From: Clostridiales bacterium UBA6388
GTDB lineage: Bacteria; Bacillota; Clostridia; Oscillospirales; Oscillospiraceae
Length of the DNA stretch: 12,160 nt
Assembly (NCBI GenBank): GCA_002437575.1
Contig: DJQK01000069.1
Coordinates: forward strand, 1-12,160
Reading direction: 5' to 3'
Part shown: piece by piece, positions 1 to 6,053 of the stretch
Layout: each line of letters begins with the position of its first letter
How positions within the stretch are numbered: the first letter of the stretch is position 1
The notes under the pieces: model-generated
What the model saw: the letters and a program-made list of their open reading frames with translations, nothing else
Databases searched by the model: none
Told to the model about the DNA's origin: nothing
Made by a program: the position numbers and the translations under genes

Positions 1-3
1 GGG

Positions 4-48
4 GGATTGCCACACCAGTGACATCGGTCACTGGTTCGCAATGACAAG
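4..48. repeat. REP-like palindromic intergenic repeat, copy 1
   Basis: This is a compact cruciform-forming unit. An outer stem pairs ATTGC (6-10) with GCAAT (38-42). An inner perfect 8-bp stem pairs 15-22 with 27-34 around the loop ATCG. The outer sequence (GGATTGCCAC ... CGCAATGACA) recurs at 2468-2508 and, interrupted, at 2534-2603, so it is a dispersed element rather than a chance hairpin. It lies between genes, and I see no coding or transposase sequence with it. Confidence 0.7.
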
Positions 49-92
49 CGGAATACGAAAGTGCATGGATAATGGTGGCCAATGGCAGACGA

Positions 93-130
93 AATCCCCG
101 GCAGCGGATGCTGCCGGGGATTGGGTTTTT
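93..130 (+). terminator. Hairpin terminator, possibly serving both strands
   Basis: A 13-bp perfect stem (93-105 with 110-122, loop GGAT) is followed on the plus strand by GGGTTTTT. It lies 28 bp beyond the stop codon of the leftward surface-protein gene. The T-run is better on the plus strand, so it may stop a rightward gene outside the window. On the minus strand the stem is followed only by a short TTTCG, giving a weaker terminator for the surface-protein gene. Confidence 0.7.
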
Positions 131-157
131 ATCGCTTTCCGTCAGGAATCAGCCGAA

Positions 158-2110
158 TTACTTGGTCTCGCGCTTCTTCTTGGTGAGGTAGTAGATACCG
201 GCCAGAGCCGCGCCGGAGACCACCAGGATCGCCACAGCGGCCATGATGATATCGCCGGTTTTGGGGTTGGTCTTGTCGGCGGTCTTGTTGTTATTGTTGT
301 ACTTGTTGGAATCGCTGCCCTTGTCGATGAGCATGATGTGCAGCTCCTGCAGATCCTTGGTATCGGACACGTTCCACAGCTCGTCGCAGACGGTGGCGGC
401 AGGCTTGCCGGTGCAGTAGTTCTTCCACTGGGCATCGGTGTACCAGCCATAGGCCACGTCCACGCCGTCGTCATACTTGGAGTAATCGGGGAAGTACTTG
501 TACAGATTCAGGCTGTGCATATTGAAGGAGCCGGAGGCGGGGATGTCGTAGCAGCTGACCTTCTTGGCGTAGGTGCTGGTCTTGCCGTCCACATGGAAGT
601 ACAGCTGGACAACCTTGGCCACTTCCCACTCAGCAAGGAAGTGGAACGGATATTTTTCAGTCCAATCATCGTTGTTGGTCAGACCGGGATAGTACTCAGG
701 GTGCTTGGAGGTGTTCTTCAGGTTCTCACGGGTGGAGACGACGGTGTCATCGGCAACCCACTGGGTGAAGGTGTAGCCGTCGGTCTCGTCGCTGTCCTCA
801 GCCCAGGAAGCGGGTGCGGGCAGCTCACCGATCCTGGAGCCGATCTCCGCGGTGATACTCTGCTTGGCCATGGTGTTCTTGGTGGGATGCTGAGCAATCA
901 GCCAAACCTTGCACTGCAGTCTGGGGACGATGACGACCTCGTTGCTGGAGTTGGCGTTGGCGGAGGTGATTGCGGTGGAGCCGGCCTTGAATTCCTTGCC
1001 GGTCTCCAGGAACTTCCAGCCCTTCAGGGTGCAGCCCTCGGGCAGCTCATCTACCAGCCAGTTGATCTCGGAATCGGTGGGGAAGGAGCCGGTGGAAGCA
1101 CTGAGCTTGCTGTCGGCGGGGATAGCCATGTTGTCGTACTTGGCAGTGCCGTTGACGGTGAACTCAGTCCAGCAGTCCTCGCCACCGTTGTCGAAGTCAT
1201 ACCACTTGACGGTGACGGTCATGCCGGCCTTGTTCCACTTGGCGTAGGGTCTGGCGGAGGTGGACAGCACGGTCAGAACCTCACCGGCTTCGCCCTCGGC
1301 GTCAACCAGGCAGCGCTCCGCGTGGGAGGCGTCCTCCTTGACGTACCAGCCGTTAAAGACATAGCCGCTGCGGGTGGGCGTGGGGAAATCCGCCACGGGG
1401 TAATCGCCGTTCAGGGAAACCTGGATGGTGTCGCTGTCGCCGGGGGCGAACTTGCCGCTCTTGGGATCCAGCTTCACGCTGGTGGTAGTCTGCACGTCCT
1501 CAAAGACGGCGTAGACCTCCATCATGCCCACCAGGTTGCCCTTGGAGTCGGGAGAGATGAGTTCGCCCTTGGAATTCTCGTGGGTATCCTCGGTCAGGTG
1601 CGCGTCGCCGCCAACTCTCAGGTTGGAGGCGGAGATGGCCGCGCCATCCTCCTCAAAGCTCCAGCACTTGAAGGCCTTGCCGTCGGAGGTCTCGTTGACC
1701 TTGGCGTACCAGGCCAGAGCGTCCTTGCCGGAGGGTAGGCTGGGGAAGCTGTCGCCGACCTTCTTGGAGACTGTCTTCATGATGCTGCCATCCACGATGA
1801 AGTAGATGTTCACGGTGTTCTTACCATACTCAAAGCCGTCGGGCAGAGCGTAAGTAGCGATGCCGTTTTCGGCAGCAGTGCCGTTATCGACAACGACAGA
1901 CTGCTGGACGCCGTCGGCGGTCTGGGCAGAGGCAGCGGCGGTGGTGTTATTGGTGGTCGTGTTGGTGCTGGCGGAAGGTGCTTCAAACTCCTCGTCGAAA
2001 ACCATCTCGCCGTACTCATTGGTTGCGGCAAACGCCTGGAAAGGTGCCACGGAAAGCAGCAGCATAACCGCAAGCGTAAGGCTCAGCAGCTTTTTCATAG
2101 CGTTCTTCAT
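158..2110 (-). CDS. LPXTG-type (NPKTG) cell-wall-anchored surface protein with InlB B-like repeats
   Basis: This encodes a 650-aa secreted protein. Residues 1-28 form a signal peptide (Lys-rich start, hydrophobic core, AFA cleavage site), followed by a Thr/Asn/Ala-rich stretch (about 45-65). Several modules resemble the InlB B / Listeria-Bacteroides repeat. The clearest is PTPTRSGYVFNGWY near 243-256; others have the GWKF and FTQWV pattern near 364 and 448. The C-terminus is a complete sortase signal: NPKTG at 615-619, a hydrophobic helix at about 620-641 and a KKKRETK tail. A sortase should therefore link it to peptidoglycan at the outer face; no sortase gene is in the window. The start is set by AGGAGG (2119-2124 on the other strand) 8 bases before the ATG; a second Met at codon 5 is possible. 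No enzymatic domain is visible, so adhesion or host interaction is inference from the family. In the stretches I decoded, Thr is mostly ACC. Confidence 0.9.
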   Translation of the reverse strand: MKNAMKKLLSLTLAVMLLLSVAPFQAFAATNEYGEMVFDEEFEAPSASTNTTTNNTTAAASAQTADGVQQSVVVDNGTAAENGIATYALPDGFEYGKNTVNIYFIVDGSIMKTVSKKVGDSFPSLPSGKDALAWYAKVNETSDGKAFKCWSFEEDGAAISASNLRVGGDAHLTEDTHENSKGELISPDSKGNLVGMMEVYAVFEDVQTTTSVKLDPKSGKFAPGDSDTIQVSLNGDYPVADFPTPTRSGYVFNGWYVKEDASHAERCLVDAEGEAGEVLTVLSTSARPYAKWNKAGMTVTVKWYDFDNGGEDCWTEFTVNGTAKYDNMAIPADSKLSASTGSFPTDSEINWLVDELPEGCTLKGWKFLETGKEFKAGSTAITSANANSSNEVVIVPRLQCKVWLIAQHPTKNTMAKQSITAEIGSRIGELPAPASWAEDSDETDGYTFTQWVADDTVVSTRENLKNTSKHPEYYPGLTNNDDWTEKYPFHFLAEWEVAKVVQLYFHVDGKTSTYAKKVSCYDIPASGSFNMHSLNLYKYFPDYSKYDDGVDVAYGWYTDAQWKNYCTGKPAATVCDELWNVSDTKDLQELHIMLIDKGSDSNKYNNNNKTADKTNPKTGDIIMAAVAILVVSGAALAGIYYLTKKKRETK

Positions 2111-2118
2111 TGTTCAAA

Positions 2119-2124
2119 CCTCCT
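2119..2124 (-). promoter_or_regulatory. Ribosome binding site of the NPKTG surface protein
   Basis: A perfect AGGAGG on the minus strand lies 8 bases upstream of the ATG at 2110. It decides the start codon in favour of MKNAMKK. Confidence 0.85.
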
Positions 2125-2171
2125 AATGATTTGTCGTTCAGAAACAGGTGCCGGGTAATATTTACGCGGCT

Positions 2172-2200
2172 CCCGCCCTCCCCTTCCGGGGTCAAGCGGG
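2172..2200 (-). promoter_or_regulatory. Leader hairpin in the 5' UTR of the NPKTG surface protein
   Basis: In the untranslated leader (about 118 nt from the predicted start site), CCCC and GGGG (2180-2183 and 2188-2191) close a GGAA tetraloop on the transcript. An outer CCCGC/GCGGG helix (2172-2176 with 2196-2200) surrounds it. There is no T-run after it, so it is not an ordinary terminator. It could stabilise the mRNA or bind a regulator; function is unknown. Confidence 0.45.
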
Positions 2201-2234
2201 TATGCTTCCGTCCGGCATTTCTTTTCTTACCCAG

Positions 2235-2263
2235 ATGATACCATAACCGGGAAAAGAAGTCAA
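2235..2263 (-). promoter_or_regulatory. Sigma-A promoter of the NPKTG surface protein
   Basis: On the minus strand TTGACT (2258-2263) and TATCAT (2235-2240) are separated by exactly 17 bases, in an AT-rich surround. The expected start is near 2228, giving a leader of about 118 nt. Confidence 0.75.
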
Positions 2264-2467
2264 TAGGAAAATTACAATAAATTACAAAATTATTTACATT
2301 TCTTAACATATCAAAACGCCATTTTGCAAATTTTTACAGACTTTCCTAGAATTCGACGGTTTTTTGCCTGTTTTTAGGGGGGCAAATGTTTACCGTTTTG
2401 TTAACAGTTCGGAAAATCTTAAGAATTGAGGTGTTACGAATGATACCGTTTGGGGGGTTAGGGAACG
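2264..2467. other. AT-rich gap without a gene
   Basis: About 200 bases between the leftward promoter and the first repeat copy. It is AT-rich, with short T-runs and weak inverted repeats. I see no convincing gene, RNA or terminator. An open frame that crosses it on the minus strand runs through the repeats and has no ribosome site or family resemblance. Confidence 0.5.
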
Positions 2468-2508
2468 GATTGCCACGTCGGCCCCCGGCCTCCTCGCAAT
2501 GACATGCG
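2468..2508. repeat. REP-like palindromic intergenic repeat, copy 2
   Basis: GGATTGCCACGTCGG ... CCTCGCAATGACATGCG matches copy 1 at both ends, with the outer ATTGC/GCAAT stem at 2469-2473 and 2496-2500. The central part (about 2477-2495) is different and GC-rich. Read on the minus strand it translates to the phrase HCEEAGGRRGNP, familiar from spurious hypothetical proteins created by this kind of dispersed repeat in other genomes. Confidence 0.7.
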
Positions 2509-2533
2509 CTGTACGAGGGTTCACGGAATGACC

Positions 2534-2603
2534 GGGGGATTGTGACCGGAGGGAATCCCCAGCGGGGACCACACCACTTAATTCGATGGTTCGCAATGAC
2601 AAC
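2534..2603. repeat. REP-like palindromic intergenic repeat, copy 3, interrupted
   Basis: It begins GGGGGATTG (as copy 1 does at 1-9), is then interrupted by about 26 extra bases containing GGGAATCCCC, and resumes with CCACACCA ... GGTTCGCAATGAC, which matches positions 11-45 of copy 1. The inner stem is degenerate (ACCA / TGGT). It reads as a repeat unit with an insertion or a fusion of two units. Confidence 0.55.
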
Positions 2604-2624
2604 TTGTATTCGCATCCTCATTTT

Positions 2625-2645
2625 GCATTCTGCATTCTGCATTTT
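2625..2645. repeat. Heptanucleotide tandem repeat, three units
   Basis: GCATTCT, GCATTCT and GCATTTT occur head to tail, preceded by a partial unit. Short 7-bp tandem arrays of this sort are common between genes in clostridia and other bacteria and can vary in copy number. This array ends about 40 bases before the promoter of the DUF1846 gene. Confidence 0.6.
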
Positions 2646-2683
2646 CCATTTATTATATGGTATGCTCCGGCAGTGAAAATTCC

Positions 2684-2712
2684 TTGCTATTTTTCCTTGG
2701 ATGCAGTAGAAT
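2684..2712 (+). promoter_or_regulatory. Sigma-A promoter of the DUF1846 gene
   Basis: TTGCTA (2684-2689) and TAGAAT (2707-2712) are separated by 17 bases. Transcription should start near 2719, leaving a short leader before the ATG at 2746, which has a modest purine-rich ribosome site (AAAGAGG). Confidence 0.6.
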
Positions 2713-2745
2713 AACGGGGTATGATCTGAGAAAGAGGCGAAGCAA

Positions 2746-4230
2746 ATGACGGCAGCAGCATTTGACAACGAGAAATACCTGCAAACCCAGTCCGAGCATA
2801 TCCGCCAGCGGATCGCCCAGTTCGGCGGCAAGCTGTATCTGGAGTTCGGCGGCAAGCTCTACGACGACAACCACGCTTCCCGGGTGCTCCCCGGCTTCCA
2901 GCCGGACAGCAAGCTGCGGATGCTCCTGCAGCTCAAGGAGCAGGTGGAAATGGTCATCGTTATCAACGCCGATGACATCGAGAAGAACAAAGTCCGGGGC
3001 GACCTGGGCATCACCTACGACCGGGACGTGATCCGGCTGATCGACGTGTTCCGCAGCTTCGGACTTTACGTCTCCAGCGTGGTGCTCACCCGATTCCACG
3101 ACCAGCCTCTGGCTCTGGCCTTTCAGTCCCGGCTGGAGGGGTTGGGCATCCGGGTCTACCATCACTACAGCATTCCCGGCTACCCCGCCAACACCGCCCT
3201 GATCGTCAGTCCCGAGGGCTTCGGCAGGAACGACTACATCGAAACCTCCCGGTCTCTGGTGGTGGTCACCGCCCCCGGCTCCGGCAGCGGGAAGCTTGCC
3301 ACCTGCTTAAGCCAGCTGTACCATGAACACATCCGGGGCATCACCGCGGGCTACGCCAAATTCGAGACCTTCCCCATCTGGAATCTGCCCCTGAATCACC
3401 CGGTGAATCTGGCCTACGAGGCCGCCACAGCCGACCTGAACGACGTGAACATGATCGACCCCTTCCATCTCGAGGCCTACGGCGAAACGACGGTCAACTA
3501 TAACCGCGACATCGAGGTTTTCCCGGTCGTGGAGACGATGTTCCGCACGATCTACGGCGAGTGCCCGTACAAAAGCCCGACGGACATGGGCGTCAACATG
3601 ATTGCAAGCGCGATTGTCGACGATGAAGCCTGCCGCGAAGCGTCGTGTCAGGAGATCATCCGCCGCTATTTTGCAAGCGCTGTCGCCGTGCGCAAGGGTC
3701 TGGCCACGCCGTCGGAGCTTCACAAGCAGGAAATGCTCTTAAGCTCCATGCATCTGGACCTCACGATGCGAAAGGCCGTGCCCGCCGCACGCGAAAAGGC
3801 CGCGCAGACCGAAAATCCGGCGGTCGCCATCGAGCTTCCGGACGGCCGCGTCATCACCGGCAAGACCTCGGGGCTCATGGGAGCCAGCTGCGCCGCGCTT
3901 CTCAATTCTCTCAAGGCGCTTGCAAACATCCGCGACAACGTAAATCTCATTTCCCCCATGGTCCTCGCGCCCATTCAGCACTTAAAAGTCGAGCATCTGG
4001 GAAACACGAACCCGCGCCTGCACACCGACGAGGTGCTCATCGCCCTTTCGATGTCCGCCGTCACGAACCCCACGGCGGAGCTTGCGATGGAGGCGCTCTC
4101 GAGCCTTCGCGGCGGCGAGGTGCATTCTTCCGTCATTTTATCGGACGTTGACGTGAACGTGTTCAAAAAGCTCGGCATGAACGTCACCTGCGAGCCCGTC
4201 TACCAGTCGCACGCGCTGTATCATAAGTAA
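2746..4230 (+). CDS. DUF1846 / UPF0371 family protein
   Basis: The 494-aa length is usual for the family. Recognisable blocks are the N-terminal EFGGKLYDDNHASRVLPGF region (33-51), the KVRGDLGITYD segment (82-92), a Gly-rich loop APGSGSGKLAT (176-186) resembling a nucleotide-binding P-loop, and the conserved NMIDPFHLEAYGETTVNYNRD region (about 235-255). The family is widespread in Bacillota and Actinobacteria and has solved structures, but to my knowledge no established reaction. It is cytosolic: no signal or membrane segment. It is followed after 33 bases by the GH3 gene with no terminator between, so the two are probably co-transcribed. Oddity: codon choice switches sharply at codon 245/246 (position 3480). 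By hand count, Arg goes from CGG 10 / CGC 2 to CGG 0 / CGC 11, Thr from ACC 9 / ACG 1 to ACC 5 / ACG 10, and Ser TCG from 0 to 7. The protein itself stays intact across the switch. Confidence 0.92.
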   Translation: MTAAAFDNEKYLQTQSEHIRQRIAQFGGKLYLEFGGKLYDDNHASRVLPGFQPDSKLRMLLQLKEQVEMVIVINADDIEKNKVRGDLGITYDRDVIRLIDVFRSFGLYVSSVVLTRFHDQPLALAFQSRLEGLGIRVYHHYSIPGYPANTALIVSPEGFGRNDYIETSRSLVVVTAPGSGSGKLATCLSQLYHEHIRGITAGYAKFETFPIWNLPLNHPVNLAYEAATADLNDVNMIDPFHLEAYGETTVNYNRDIEVFPVVETMFRTIYGECPYKSPTDMGVNMIASAIVDDEACREASCQEIIRRYFASAVAVRKGLATPSELHKQEMLLSSMHLDLTMRKAVPAAREKAAQTENPAVAIELPDGRVITGKTSGLMGASCAALLNSLKALANIRDNVNLISPMVLAPIQHLKVEHLGNTNPRLHTDEVLIALSMSAVTNPTAELAMEALSSLRGGEVHSSVILSDVDVNVFKKLGMNVTCEPVYQSHALYHK

Positions 4231-4263
4231 TCTCCCCCCCATTTTTTAGAAAGGCAGGTCACC

Positions 4264-5628
4264 ATGAACCGTAAACGCAATCGTATTTTGACCTTCCTGA
4301 TCGTCCTGTTCTGTGCGGCGCTGCTGGCGGGCGCGGCAATTTTGCTCGTGCAGGTCCTGCCGAAAAAAGCGCCCGGCGAGGTCACGAGTCTGGAAACCGC
4401 CTCCGTCTTTGAACCCGAGACCGCAGCCGTCGCGCCGGACCGCGAGGAGGCCTATGAAGGCGATCTTCCGCCCGCCGCCGAGGTCCAGCCCGAACCCGAT
4501 ACAACGCCGGACGAGCCGTCGCAGCCTGACACGCCGGAATCTACCGAAGAAACGCCGTCTGACGCGCTCATTTCCGACGAAGCGGACAAGCTGGCGCGGC
4601 AAACGCTTTCTTCCATGACGCAGGACGAAAAAATTTGGCAGCTGTTTTACGTGACGCCCGAGCTTCTGACCGGCGTGGAAACGGCCACCCGCGCGGGCGA
4701 TTCGACAAAAGAGGCGCTGGAAAAAATGCCTGTCGGCGGCATCATCTACTTCGCGAAAAACTTCGAAGACCGCGCCCAGACGCAGCAAATGCTCCACAAC
4801 ACGAAGTCCTACACCAAAATTCCGCTCTTCCTCGGCACCGACGAAGAGGGCGGCACGGTCAGCCGCGTGGGCTCGAACCCTGCAATGGGCGGCAAGGAAA
4901 CGCCGTCTGCGCAGTCGCTCGGCGAGCAGGCAGACCCCGCAGCCGTCTATCAGGCGGGGCAGGACATCAGCGAGAGCTTACGCGCCGTGGGGCTCAACAT
5001 GGACTTTGCGCCCGTGGCGGACGTTGCTTCGTCGAGCAGCGCTGTCATCGGCTCGCGCTCGTTCGGCTCGGACGCACAGCTTTGCGCCTCGATGGTGTCC
5101 GTCATGACCGGAAGCCTGACCGCCGGAGAGATCATCCCCTGTCTCAAGCACTTCCCCGGCTACGGAAGCGCCATCACGGACGACCACTACGGAACGTCGA
5201 TTTTGACCAAAACGCTGGACGATCTGGAAGCCTGCGACTTTTTGCCGTTTGCGTCCGGCATCGAGGCGGGCGCGCCGTTTGTCATGGTGAGCCACCTGAG
5301 CGTTCCCGAGGTCGTGGGCGACGAGACGCCGAGCGATCTTTCTTCCGAAATCGTTACGGAAATTCTGCGGAACAAATTGGGCTTTACCGGCGTCATAATT
5401 ACAGATTCCCACCAGATGGCCTCCATCACCGACCATTACACCTCCGGCGAGGCGGCGGTGCAGGCGCTTGAGGCGGGCGTCGACATGATCCTGATGCCGC
5501 AGGACCTGCAAGCCGCGTTCGACGGCGTGAAGGCCGCGCTGTCCGACGGAACGCTCACACAGGACAGGATCGACGAGAGCGTGCTTCGCATTTTGCAGGT
5601 CAAAGCGGAATACAACATTTTGCAGTAG
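4264..5628 (+). CDS. Membrane-anchored or secreted family 3 glycoside hydrolase (NagZ-like beta-N-acetylhexosaminidase)
   Basis: This 454-aa protein has an N-terminal signal-anchor (Arg/Lys-rich start, hydrophobic 9-33), a Pro/Glu/Thr-rich linker (about 40-100) and a single GH3 TIM-barrel domain (about 105-450). Visible motifs are GTDEEGG (191-197), KHFPGYG (295-301), TDDHYG (305-310) carrying the Asp-His pair expected to act as general acid/base in NagZ-type enzymes, and VIITDSHQM with the probable nucleophile Asp381. The second GH3 domain of beta-glucosidases is absent, which also points to the NagZ group. These enzymes remove terminal N-acetylglucosamine from peptidoglycan fragments, so a role in wall turnover on the outer face is likely; exact substrate is inference. 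The ribosome site is AAAGGCAGG. It lies 25 bases before the PspC gene and probably shares its transcript and terminator. Arg is mostly CGC and Thr often ACG, like the second half of the preceding gene. Confidence 0.88.
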   Translation: MNRKRNRILTFLIVLFCAALLAGAAILLVQVLPKKAPGEVTSLETASVFEPETAAVAPDREEAYEGDLPPAAEVQPEPDTTPDEPSQPDTPESTEETPSDALISDEADKLARQTLSSMTQDEKIWQLFYVTPELLTGVETATRAGDSTKEALEKMPVGGIIYFAKNFEDRAQTQQMLHNTKSYTKIPLFLGTDEEGGTVSRVGSNPAMGGKETPSAQSLGEQADPAAVYQAGQDISESLRAVGLNMDFAPVADVASSSSAVIGSRSFGSDAQLCASMVSVMTGSLTAGEIIPCLKHFPGYGSAITDDHYGTSILTKTLDDLEACDFLPFASGIEAGAPFVMVSHLSVPEVVGDETPSDLSSEIVTEILRNKLGFTGVIITDSHQMASITDHYTSGEAAVQALEAGVDMILMPQDLQAAFDGVKAALSDGTLTQDRIDESVLRILQVKAEYNILQ

Positions 5629-5653
5629 CTGAGCATCAGCGGAAAGGAACACT

Positions 5654-5848
5654 ATGGAACCCAAAAAACTCTGCCGCGCCTCGATCGACAAAAAAATCTG
5701 CGGTGTCTGCGGCGGCATCGCGCACTATTTTGACGTGGACTCGAACCTCATCCGCCTCATCACGGCGGCTCTGGTGCTGGCCGGGGGGCTGAGCATCTGG
5801 CTGTACATCCTCGCGGCCATCATTCTCCCCGAAAACGGCTCGTACTAA
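5654..5848 (+). CDS. PspC-domain small membrane protein
   Basis: A 64-aa protein that is a single PspC domain. It has a basic N-terminus with KLCRASIDKKICGVCGGIAHYF (5-26 region), the DVDSNLIRLI segment and one strongly hydrophobic helix (about 38-58, LVLAGGLSIWLYILAAIILP). Stand-alone PspC proteins in Bacillota sit in the cytoplasmic membrane and are linked to envelope-stress responses. Here it follows a wall-acting hydrolase, which fits an envelope theme, but no PspA or liaIH-type partner is present. The start is supported by AAAGGA 8 bases upstream. The operon ends at the terminator 7 bases downstream. Confidence 0.88.
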   Translation: MEPKKLCRASIDKKICGVCGGIAHYFDVDSNLIRLITAALVLAGGLSIWLYILAAIILPENGSY

Positions 5849-5854
5849 GACGCG

Positions 5855-5890
5855 AAAGATCCGGAACGCTGCGCGTTCCGGATCTTTTTT
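5855..5890 (+). terminator. Rho-independent terminator after the PspC gene
   Basis: A perfect 12-bp stem (5858-5869 with 5873-5884), extendable by three A-T pairs, has a TGC loop and is followed by six T. It closes the DUF1846-GH3-PspC unit and insulates the SLH-protein gene from read-through, so that gene needs its own promoter. Confidence 0.9.
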
Positions 5891-5917
5891 GCATTTTTGG
5901 AAAAAACGATGAAAAAA

Positions 5918-6018
5918 GTAGAGGTTTTTCAGCACCTGTATCATGCCGCAATTTGATGCCTATAGTATACCAATTGTGGAAGCATCTTGCAATATGCAGG
6001 GTGCTGAAAAAGCTCTAC
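5918..6018. promoter_or_regulatory. Inverted-repeat-bounded element, probable invertible promoter (inverton)
   Basis: Left arm 5918-5936 (GTAGAGGTTTTTCAGCACC) and right arm 6000-6018 are inverted copies matching at 18 of 19 bases. They bound a 63-bp spacer (5937-5999) whose inner flanks are also partly complementary. The spacer carries a good promoter directed to the minus strand, away from the downstream surface-protein gene, and no good promoter in the plus direction. This matches the layout of phase-variable promoters ahead of surface genes. Flipping the spacer would put the promoter about 80 bases ahead of the SLH-protein start. No recombinase gene is in the window. Alternatives are a long RNA hairpin or a small MITE-like palindrome. 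Confidence 0.6.
5964..5992 (-). promoter_or_regulatory. Leftward promoter inside the inverted-repeat element
   Basis: On the minus strand, TTGCAA (5987-5992) and TATACT (5964-5969) are 17 bases apart, with TGG just before the -10 (an extended -10). As drawn it would transcribe away from the SLH gene toward the back of the PspC terminator, where no gene lies on that strand. Confidence 0.6.
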
Positions 6019-6035
6019 CTTTTGCCGCACAATAC

Positions 6036-6043
6036 AAAGGAGG
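6036..6043 (+). promoter_or_regulatory. Ribosome binding site of the SLH surface protein
   Basis: AAAGGAGG lies 10 bases before the ATG at 6054. It sets the start there instead of at the in-frame ATG at 5943, which lies inside the inverted-repeat element and would add 37 residues ahead of the signal peptide. Confidence 0.85.
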
Positions 6044-6053
6044 AACTTTTTTC

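Noticed and set aside
41..1738. A 565-codon open frame on the plus strand
   Set aside because: It lies antisense to the NPKTG surface protein, which has a signal peptide, sorting signal, ribosome site and promoter. The plus-strand product is a Gly/Val/Leu-rich low-complexity sequence without domain resemblance, typical of a shadow of a GC-rich gene.
2346..2855. A minus-strand open frame containing HCEEAGGRRGNP
   Set aside because: It is a translation of the dispersed palindromic repeats and the heptamer array, and it runs into the DUF1846 gene. Such repeat-derived frames are a known source of false hypothetical proteins.
5943..6053. An N-terminal extension of the SLH protein from the ATG at 5943
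   Set aside because: It has no ribosome site, lies inside the inverted-repeat element and would bury the signal peptide. The ATG at 6054 has AAAGGAGG and a normal signal peptide.
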